DNA from: Pseudorasbora parva
Lineage: Eukaryota; Chordata; Actinopteri; Cypriniformes; Gobionidae
NCBI RefSeq assembly: GCF_024679245.1
Contig: NC_090176.1
Span: 18,097,293-18,161,292, forward strand
Direction: 5' to 3'
DNA: 64,000 nucleotides
The notes under the pieces were generated by a model. That model did no database searches. It was given only the letters and a program-made list of their open reading frames with translations, and was not told the DNA's origin. Positions 23,761 through 35,400 of this stretch are shown here, piece after piece (within the stretch, counting starts at the first letter, position 1; each line of letters begins with the position of its first letter). The position numbers and the translations under genes are program-made.

Positions 23761-25898
23761 GATAGTTGTAACTAAACAACTTCCTGTACAACGACTTAAC
23801 TCACTGCTTAACTACCATGCGTTGTATCGTAAAGGAAATCAACTAGCTAGTCTCGACTGTTTCCCGAAACCGTATTGTTGCAAATCGTTCGTACATTCAT
23901 GATGTCACGCAGGTGGTGGAGTAATAACTGCTTTTAATTAATTAATTTGAGATTGAATCATGCTATAAATTATGGATTATGGATTTTTTGCTATAACATG
24001 GACATGGACATGGCACCTGAGGACTAATTCTTATTTTTCTCAGTTATTTAGCTTTATTTCCAGATTTAACCATAGGCTCGTTCTTATGTACTAGAGCACA
24101 TGCACACTCTTCACGAAATACTTTAAATCTCTTGACAAACTTAAAAGACATAAATGACATTTGTATGTATTCGAAATAAATGAAATAGATTGTAATAAAT
24201 GTCAGCTTGCTTACTTCGCTCAAGTTATGGATTTATTAAGTTCAAGTCATGCAAACAAGAAACTTTACTTCTAACCACAGGTTGAGAGCTGTTGTTCCAA
24301 CCATACAAGTTTTCACTTCAAGTTTGGCTTGAAATCAGCTTCACTTTTCAGATTTCAGGGCAACACTGTCTTGTGACTGACTTTAAAAAGTTATGACCAG
24401 TCCTAAAGAAGAAAATTACAACTTAATCAGTTCGTCCATCCTGCCACTGGTTTTCAGTGTGTTTTGGGATGCAATGAGCCAAAAGCAGTAATCAATCATT
24501 ATTTGCCCTTCATGTATGTAAATGTCAGGAGTCAATAATGCAATGGTTATTAATTACCAAAAGGGCTGGAAGGCTGGAAAAACCTAGTAGATGTCAAAAT
24601 GTCTAATCGCTCTGAGAAAACAAAGAAAATTAGCACCTGAACTCATTCATACAGTTAGCGTCTCTGTCCGAGACGACATCACACTGAGTGAACCAGCTAT
24701 GAATGACACTAATTTACATGCCTTTCCTTTCACATGAAACTCCTGCTCCCCTAAACTTGAGATCACCTGAAATGCTCAAATGTCAATCCTCACGATACAG
24801 TATTATATGTGTTTGATATATGTGTTTGAGATTGGATTTGAAATGTCTCAGTGCGACTGGTACAAATATCTCAACTCCACAGAAGTAAACTAGAACATCA
24901 TAAATGTGTTAAGAGTTTAAAGATATCTTGCCTTGTGTATGGTGGGTGTGGCTTTCAGCCATTTGGCCTCTCTTCTTCTCAAGTCTATAGGACTTGATTA
25001 ATGCAAATTCCTATTGTGAACTCGTGTTTCCATTTGAAAGAGTTGCATCTGGTTCTGGGTATTTAAGGTAATGTTGCAAAGAGCTCAGGGCTCGATACTG
25101 TATTCAGGTCAGCCCGTAATGCTGGACGTTTTAACCCCTGCAGCATTATGTAAGCTTGATAAGTCAGGTATACATTTCATTCTTTACTTCAGAGTATTTG
25201 ATGTTATATGGATTACCTTTGAATTGATTATGTAATAGGCATTATACATTTACCTGACTGTTAATAAATTGTTACACTTTGATTGATTCTGACTTGCTAT
25301 AGAATTATTCAGGTTACGAACGGACATAATTTCAACAAAGGGCCGATCATTTTGTAAGTGGGAAAGTATCATCAGTGGGTCACTTTTAGTGGGGATCAAT
25401 AATAATGATAAACCATATAGTATTAATTAAATGACTAATAATTGTTGTTAAATAACGTAAAACAGAAATGATTCAAGTATATTTTAAATCACAAGCTAAC
25501 AGGACAAATGGAAATCTCCAAAATACAGCATATATTCTCAACAACAGATAATAATTATGTAATGAACATATCTGGTACTGTCTTAACCTTTTAATTTTAG
25601 TGCAAATAATGTACACAAACAAATGTTCAGGATATGGGTGTCTTGCATCAGACGTCTATGATTAGTGAGTGTGAGTTTCACTTAGAAACAACACTGAACC
25701 ACACTGAGCAATTTTCCGTGATGTAACAATGAAAGTATGCTGTGCGGTGTGAAAACATGCATACATCTTCTGCTTCCTGTTAGCCAGACAGTACTATACA
25801 GCTTCACAAAACTGACTGCGTGAATGAACTAAATCCTTTTAGAGCCTTGAAAATGTTGCTTAACTTTGTCTGGTTATGTATAACCCGCAGAGGGGGTA
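23761..25898. other. 3' flank of BTLA-like gene 2, no gene seen
   Basis: No credible exon on either strand. This stretch should include the 3' UTR of BTLA-like gene 2 at its right side, but no clear AATAAA was found close to the stop codon. Confidence 0.4.
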
Positions 25899-26398
25899 TC
25901 AGGAGACCCGGATTGATGCATACTCTGAAAACTCTTCTCTTGTTGGACGGGGTGTGGTAGATGATGGTGCTGGTGTGAGGTGATTCAGAGATGCATATAA
26001 AACCTGGCTTGATCTGTTCTCTCTCCAGTTGGACAAACAATCATCACCTCCACAATCTGACAGAGGTGATGTAAACTGTACAGGTGGTAATGTTAAACTG
26101 CATGTGTTTCTGCCATGAGAGTGCCGCCATGTTTCTTCTGAGTACTGGACAATGCCATCACGCTTCAGAACACTAGGGCTTGGTGATGTCAAGACAGATG
26201 TTGCTGTATACTGCAAAATAACAAGACAATCATTAACATTGAATTGTGCAATGGTTTTGCAATTATGTTAGAGCTATATACTTGTTGAGCACATGACTGT
26301 TAACTAATTGTTAAATTGTTACTTCAGTGATTTAGCATTAAAGGACAACTCCGGCAAGTTTTTACGTTTATCTTGATCGTTATATCTTTGTGAGTACA

Positions 26399-26460
<62 letters not shown>

Positions 26461-29398
26461 GAACCGGATTGGTCCTTGCAACACGGAGTTATTACAGTTA
26501 ATGCCCAGAGCCCCCCTCAGCTAAAACAGCGCTTTGGGGGCATGAATGAAACGGGTGTCTTTGTGCCTCTTAACAGACACAAAATGCAATTAAAATGTCC
26601 GTCCAACATGAACAGGTCCCTCACACGACAACGAGATGCGTTTAGCCACTTAGCCATTGTATAAATTGACCTGTTTTAGCCGTCTAGCTGTGTCTCGCGT
26701 TGAAGTCCCGTGGGGACTCGGCGGTAGACGGGAAATAGAAAGTCCAGTTGGTAAGAGCGTGATGTGTGTGTAAAGCAAGATTATTTTAAATTATTGCACA
26801 TCTTTCCTCAAGCCGAGTGTGCCCAAATGGAAGGATAAATAAAGTTTACTTTACCTCCTCAGTGTCTGCACCCGTCTTTAACCACGGAATGGCCTTTTCT
26901 TCAACCGGCCCGGCTGTGTTGTGTCTTTATAAGTTAGTCAAGTGTTCGCTGCAAATTTTTACAATTCGGAAAGGCACAAATGCGAACAATTTCTTCTTCA
27001 CTCGCAAGCCCGATTGGATTATCACTCTAGTGATGTCCGGTCATGAACGAATCGTTCTTTTTAACCGGTTATTTTGAACCGGTTCTTTTTAGTGAACCGG
27101 GGCGAACCAGTTCAAATCGGACTGAATCGTTCTAAACGGTTTGCGTCTCAAATCATCGCTGACCACACACGTTACTTTAGTTACTCACTTTCTGACATGA
27201 GTGACAGTCCCTCCGTATTTAAATAAACAAATGTCTTGAATGATATGTTGTAACTCCAACCGTTCACTGAATTAAGTCATATTTTGCTGAGATCTGATGA
27301 ACTCACGAGCAGCGGTCCTCATCGGATCAGCAGTACAGAATCGAAAACTATTTCTCTCTGACACATTCAACACTGAGGACCGACGAGCCGATGAGCGAGC
27401 CTCTTCCTAAATTCGATGCTCTTCTTGACTTTACAGCTACCGCTGCGTTCCCAACGGACTTAAGTGCAGGACACAGCTAGACGGCTAAAACAGGTGTATT
27501 TAAACAATGGCTAAGTGGCTAAACGCATCTCGTTGTCATGTGAGGGACCTGTTCATGTTGGACGGACATTTTAATTGCATTTTGTGTCTGTTAAGAGGCA
27601 CAAAGACATCCGTTACGTTTATGCCCCCATAGCGCCGTTATAGCTGAGGGGGGGCTCTGGGCATTAATTGAAATAACTCTAAAATTGAAGGACCAATCCG
27701 GTTCGATCATTCTAATATGCTCCCGGGTTTCTACTGATACAAAGCCATATGCTAAATCGCTGAAGTAACCCTTTAAAGCTGCAGTCCATAAGTTTTGCCT
27801 CTTTGTCGCCATCTCTGTTTAAAACCTGCAATTGCAGTTATTTGTCGGAATTATCGTCTTTACGTGGGTTGGCCATTGTCATGGCTCCTCAGTGCGGATG
27901 AATGTATTGAGGAGTTTTGGTGTGTGTCATTCATTCACTGCACCAGTGTGGATACTATAGATGTAACAATACAATACAGTTTTATTCCACGATTCAATAC
28001 AACCACATATTGTTTTTTAACCATGGTTTTCGATTCGGTTCTGATGGCTTATAACTTCAGGTTTTTGTTTTTCTATTCTTAGGTGAAAGGAAAAGCAAGA
28101 CGTTAAGGAGAAAAACATAATATATGTTTTTATTACAATTACATTTGTTTATTTTACTTAAAACTGCACTGTTTTATTTCTCCGTCCGCTAGAGCAGCAG
28201 TTCCCAAAGTGGGGGTTGCGGAGTGGGGTGCGAGGGATGATTTCCAGATTTTTTATTTTTTTATTTTTTATGATTATTATTTTTATATATTTTTTAAAAG
28301 GTTGTAATGATGTGAGTATAAATTTAGGATAATTAAAATAAACTGAAAGTAAAACTTTGTAAAACTTAGTAAAACTTTGTTTGCTCTGATTAATTATGAC
28401 AGTTAAGTGACGGCATGTTGCCAAGTCCGCGGGCTACTTTAGCACAGATGCCGCGGGCTGTTTTTCATGTTCGCGGGTTGAAGTGACAATACAATTATGT
28501 TATATTTAGCGCCGGAAATACTCATTTTAAGAGGAAACCCTGGCAAAAAAAACCATATATTTTACCCTCCGGAATGCATTTTTTTTTTTGACCAGGGAAC
28601 TCCTAAAAACGCGATTGGGCTTGTTTTGGGCTAATTTTAAGTTGCAATTGGGCGGGTTTTGTTGTGAAAACCTGGCAACCCTGCAATTTACAGCACAACA
28701 GCATGCAGTGATTCTCTGGAATACAAGGATTGGACCCACTTTATATTAGGTGGCCTTAACTACTATGTAATAACATTTTAATTAATCATTTGATACAATG
28801 CACTTATTGTGTACATACATGTATTTACATGGAGACAGATAGACACAGTCGAGTTTGAGCTCAAAATCGTGGGGCATGTGGTCTTCACCTCACAGCCGGT
28901 GGAGAAGAATTAGGATAGGACTCGGGCAGAAATCATGTTTGTGGATGCGGTTATTAACATTACTGTAGTGTGAAGCAGAGCAGGAGCGTGTGTTGAGGAG
29001 CTGAGAAAGGCCGTTGGACCGATTGTTGTGCAACACACACGGACACAGTCGCGGGTGGCATTTCCGCTTTTCCGGTCAAGAGTATGAGGAAACGCAGCTC
29101 TGTTTATCATATTAAATACATTAACACACAATATGTGTGTTTAAAATGATGTTATGACGTTACTCTGTGTGTTCGCTCAGCGGCTGATGTGACACATGTT
29201 GCACATTACTAAGAGGAAAGCGTTTCTGCCAAATAAACCCGGGGACAGAAGGTAACGCTGATAAGATGCAATTAACAGGCGACTCGTCAGACATCCCAGC
29301 TACTTAGTTAAAATAGCAATTTTCTAACAATTTACAAATAGTTGGAAAAAGTTTGGGTATTGAACAACAAAATATAACACTGGCCTATTTTTTTTATT

Positions 29399-29457
<59 letters not shown>

Positions 29458-32400
29458 GGGTGACCCCGATAGTCAAAGATTCGATGCATCGATATGTGGA
29501 GCCGGATTCAACCACCGATCTCACAGTCAAATCTTCGTGGGTGTTATGAAACAAGGACCATACCATTTTGGCAATATGGAGGTGCTCAATATTTTAAAGA
29601 CGTGGCATGTCACTGAGCTTCGCATCTGGTGTGCGACCCCATGAAGGGCACTTAGCTTCGAGAGGCGACATTACGGCGTCTGTCCGCAGCGACTTAGGAA
29701 GTTGTTTCAAATCCTACCGTGCCACAGTGCTCCATTTCAAGGTTTTATATTTAATTTATATTAAATTGCCCTTAAGTTGTCAATGTACATACTGATTTGA
29801 CTCAGTGTGAGATACCTGAGACGCGGCGCTGAGCTTTGTGTCCGGTGTGCATCCCCCTTTAGGCACAATCAACCTAAGAACATGCATGTAAACACACTCA
29901 AAGTGTTCTTTTCCTCTCTAGGCAGGTATTTTTTTTAGGTTTATCAAAATATTCTTTTATGTATTTGTGTGATGTTCTTTACATCGTTAACGGCTTTAAA
30001 TTGTAATGAGAAAACGTTTTACGAATGTTTATCCACCATATTACCTTTTATGTAAACCCAAATAAGAAAGCCATTGTTAGTTCCTCTGTCAGTTGGCAGG
30101 CAGTTTTGGTCGCTTTATTAGAAGTTGTTGCCGCGTGTAAAAAAAAAAAAAAAGATATATAAATGAGCGTGGTCAGCACGAACAAATAAAGGCCGGTCTC
30201 AAATAAAGGCGGGGGGGAAATGAGTGGATAATCTCCTAAATGCCGTTAATTTAATGCGAAACCATCGTGATGCCACGCGCCCCGATGTGAGTCAGTGCGA
30301 CACGCACTAATCCTGGTCTCTTCTTTAACCTAAAAACTTTACAGGGATTGCTTTGTAAATTAAATTGAGAATATAACGGATGCATGTGCCATTTTAAATA
30401 GGCTACTGTAGTCTATGAGAGATGTGACATCTGTGAAAATGCTGTGTCCGGCAGGCTACAAATATCGATCTTCACAATGCGTGCGCCTCAATCTGCTCCG
30501 TCAGTAGTCAGGGCACTGATCAGGGAGGCAGCCCATTGACTTATCGGTATGTCCTGATCAGTATCCTGATCAGTGCCCTGACTACTGAATAGGGAGCTGA
30601 TTAAGACGCACCTAATATTAGCCTCTCGTCTCCGTTATGTCTTAAGGGTGTCGCACCCAAGCCTGGACTGTCACTCCATCACAAACTACATTACCCATAA
30701 TCCTTTGCCCAGGACTCATTAGCACTCACTTTTTACACCTGTCTCTCATCACCTCATTAACTCTGCCTATATATACCTTGTTCACTACTTTCTGAGCGTT
30801 TCAATGGTTTCCTCTAGTGATGTTACGTCTGACACCGATGCTCCGAAGCTTGCTTCAAACTCGAACGGTCCTTGCAGTGAACAACTGCTTCGGAGCTTGT
30901 ATCATTACGTCACTAGTCACGTGAAAATGCCTTCTGAAGCAAACAAACTGCTTCACTCCTGTAGTGAACCACCTGGCTGCTTTCACAGCTCAATCAGTGT
31001 TGACAGGTTTGAAACCTGCCGGCTTTCACACGATACTGCCATGCTAAAAAATATATAAATAAATAAAACAAAAAATTATTGTGGTCTCTGCGGGTCTCTT
31101 CTGATATGTGTTGGGTTCTATTGGTGGGGGCATCACATCCTAATGGAATATGTCCCACACACAAAGAAAAAAAAATCTGTAGTGGTTTAAATTGTAAAAG
31201 CCAACGGTTCCTATTGGTATTTTAATAGAAACCAATAGAATTTCTGTGATGGTTTCCAGCTTTTTAAAGCTGGTCTGATCTTCTGTCCTTGGAAATAATT
31301 ACACACCCACACATCATTAATGTTTTATTATCAACGTGAACACATGAAATTCCTCAGTATCTGTAAAATGTACCTACATAAATGAGCTTCACAGCACTAA
31401 CACTGTTTCAGCTTCGATCGCCTCGGTAATCACGTAATAAACGGGGCGTGCATAAGCCTACTTGCATTTTATGGTTGTCAGCTTTGTTGCATTACATTTA
31501 CTTCACCAGGAGATGGTGCTGCAAACGAACCATTTTTGACACAATTGTATCAGAAAGCAATAATGCTTTGAAACGCTTCATTTGGCCATCAATAGTTTCC
31601 TGTATCTTGGTCTTTGATTTCTTGCCTTCTCTGTGGATTACCCTTTTGCCTGTTCCTTCTGTTTTGTTTGCCTTTTCAGACTGCTTGCCTGTGTATAACC
31701 TTTTGTGTGTTTTATGGACTACGACTTTGGATTACTCTTCAATAAATACTGCATTTGGATCTTCAACCCAACCTTCTGTCTCAGAGCAGTTCGTTACAGA
31801 ACGCTCAGAAATGCAGTTGTGACACTAAACAAGACTTCACACTGAGTAAACAAGGTATATATAGAAAGAGACAATGAGGTGATGAGACACAGGTGTAAAC
31901 AGTGAGTGCTAATGAGTCCTAGGAAAAGGATTATGGGTAATGTAGTTTGTGATGGAGTGACAGTCCGGGGTGGAGTGCCCTCTGGTGGTGATCATGGGCA
32001 CTCACACTGGTGAATTGTGACATGTATGATTAGCGGTATATATGGAGATTAAAGTTTTAGCCTATTCTATAACATAATCTAAAAATATTTTGAGATATTT
32101 ATCATTTTATGGTTTATTGTTCTTGTGGAAGTTGATTACTTTGTACTGAGGACATGATAAAATTAAATGTATCGATCAATAAAAAGGTGTGTAAAATACA
32201 AAATAGAAGTTTTATACCTGTTTAAGTGATGACCCAAATATATAATTTAAGCAATTTCTTCTAAATATGTGACTCATTTTATAGAATATATGAGTAAGTA
32301 AATTTTAGAGACAGAAAAGTCACTGTATGTCATGTTAATCCCCTTACGGAAGTGAACCATGGTTTTACTATAAAATAAAAACAAAAAACAAACAAACAAA

Positions 32401-35400
32401 CAAAAAAACATGATTATTGTATTTAAACCATGCAAATTAACTTACTCTAACCATAGTTTAACATTGGTATTTGTGGTAAAACTCTGGTACAAATACAATC
32501 AACTAACCAAATAAACCATGGTTACCACACTCTTACTGTAATGAAACCACGGTTACTACACTTTTACTATAATAAAACCATGGTTATTTTTATTATATTG
32601 GAATGGATTGATAGAATGAGTACTGTAGCCCTACAATATTTTTTTCAAAAGCAGATTTGAGACATTTTAATCGTCCACGATCAAAAATCATGATATTGCA
32701 CACCCCACTCAGATTTAAAAAAAAAGTTGGTTCCCCCTGCAGCCTCATTTCACCACTCCATTAAAGTGTGAAATCTGACACCATTGCAAGCGTAGCTAAA
32801 CACAGCTTTAGTGCATAGTAATTAGAAATTTGCTCATATCAGCGTGTAAACTCACAGGCACACTCAAACAGAGCCAATTTGGAGAGAAATAAAAATAATT
32901 ATTAAATGCAAAACCTAAGCGCTTATTGCACCGTGAATCCCGTACCGAACGGTTCAATATTATATTGATAATTGTGGCCCTAGTGTATACTGTACTTCGG
33001 AATCACAGATTCTACGTCTTGGAAGTACGACCAAAATAAGTATCTCCCACAAAATGTCATCTGAGCAAGTAAGTAACATGTCGCCACGTTTGTTCTGACC
33101 AACTGAGAAAAAAAGCATTACAATAAATAATGCTATATGTTGTTCAATTTTATGATCGCTTAGCTCATATCACATCAGACGGGTGTGCAAATTATTATTG
33201 TCCTACTTTGTTGCCAAATGGTTAATGTTAACAACATCAGCATTGCGTAACTACAAGTGTGTATTAGCGTTACCGGTAGATTTTTAATTTGGTACAGTCA
33301 AATCTTTTGCTTTTACAGGTGAATCTCCAGATGTCACTGATGATTGTCGTTTGGACCTTTCTGGATTACAGTCTGCCATCAAAATGATACGCTTAATTAT
33401 TCCAGCTGTGAGAAAAGGCTATAAATGATCCGCCACCTGCAGCATCCTCACATGCGATAGCACAAATTATAACGCATTATTACAAGCTTACCCTTGTAAT
33501 TCGGGCTACGGTAAGGAGATAACTTTTACTTTTTTTTTCTTTGAATTTTTTTACCAAAAAATGTACGTACTGCAGCTTTAAGTAATATGTAATTTTGGCT
33601 TTGACATCCACACTAAACCATAGATTGGCTGGAATTTGTTAGAATTTGAATTGGAATGAGAGGTAGAAAAATGGAAATGGTTTGGTTTAAAGGAATTGTA
33701 TGTAAGATTGTGACCAAAACTGTTACTGCAATCACTTTCAAATTACAGTAGAGAGGTGTATCTCTCCCCCTCCCCCCTGACTCGAGGTTGTCAGATAGGC
33801 TGCAGGATCAGCAGGAGCGTTTGTAGCTGAAGCTGTGGTAACTAGAGCAGATCTGGCAACCCGGAAGCCGAAACACTACTGACTTCATGATTGGTCGATA
33901 GGTGGAGGGTGGAGCTTCAGGCCAAAACACAACCTGTCAACATCAGTTGAGGGCTGCAACAACAACTTTTAAATGACAATATCCTGGCCGGACTACTGTT
34001 GTCAGTGATATAAGTATTTGAAATTAACATGATTTCTTAATGTCTAGAGACATATGGGCCATTTTATGATTAATTGAAATATATTTCTTACATACAGTTC
34101 CTTTAAGGTTCCCATCTTTAAGCTGCATTGACTTCGTTTTGAAAATTATAGGAAATTGTGACCTCTCAGAACAATATGTTAAACAAACAAACAAAAAATT
34201 AGTAAATACAATCAAATTTAGATTCCTTAAAAATGTCTATATGATGGCATTTCACACTCTGATTGTTAAGGTCATGTGTAAATTAACGACATTTCTGATA
34301 ACATGTTTATGGGTAATTTATATATTTTTTTAAATATTGTTTTTTACTACTATTTAGAGTAATTTATAAAAACTTACCTGAACCTGCGCTCTCTGTGTTT
34401 TCCTTTTTCTGGAAGCTGACAATCATCAGTAAAGGGACAAAGTCAGGATCAAGCCAGAACTTAAGGGTTAGTTCACCCAAAAAGGAAAATGATTTCATGA
34501 ATTACTCACCTTCATGTCGTTTGACACCCGTAAGACTTTCGTTCATCTTCAGAACACAAATGAAGATATTTTTGTTGAAAGCTGATGCCTGAGAAAGGCT
34601 TCAGAAAGGCCTCCATTGGCATTCAGTACATCCCCACTCACAAGACCCATAAAGGCACTAAAAACGACATTACAAAGACTACAGTGGCTGTACAATAATT
34701 TTACAATGCGACGAAAATTGTTATTGTGTGCACAAAAATCTAAATAACGACTTTATCCACCAAGGTGTATTGATGTGGACACATGCGCGAGAATATGGCG
34801 CAGATCCACCGTTCAGATACATGACCCGGAAGAGGAGGAGCGCCGCTATCGCATGAGTTCCAGGTGAGTTCAGGTCAGACACCTACACGGAAGACAATAA
34901 CTTACCGGATAAAGTCATTATTTTGATTTTTTTTTTGCGCACAAAAACTATTCTCGTCGCATTGTAAAATTATTGGACAGCCACTGTAGTGAGATGAACT
35001 TTGTAATGAAGTCTTTAGTGCCTTTATGGGTCTTGTGAGTGGGAATGTACTGAATGCCAATGGAGGCCTTTCTGAAGCCTTTCTCAGCCATCAGCTTTCA
35101 ACAAAAAATATCTTCATTTGTGTTCTGAAGATGAACGAAGGTGATACGGGTGTCCAACGACATGAGGGTGAGTAATTAATGAAATAATTTTTATTTTTGG
35201 GTGAACTAACCCTTTAAAGATGTCAAAATAACAGAAAATTACAAATGACTTACTTTTAGATCCAATAATACACAGGATAAAGATAAGCGTTAACATGAGA
35301 ACAGCAATCACTACACCCACACAGATGAAGAGATACGGCAGCCACCATGGGTTTAAATCAGAGCTAGTGTCTGTTGTGTCTCTCTCAGTGTTGTCTTTCT

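Noticed and set aside
24700..25120. Possible exon-like stretch and TATA-like words between the BTLA genes
   Set aside because: No open frame with splice sites or domain could be supported.
25804..26040. A 78-residue minus-strand frame overlapping the BTLA tail
   Set aside because: Alternative frame of the tail exon. The 26,210-25,899 frame has the matching phase and the ITIM/ITSM motifs.
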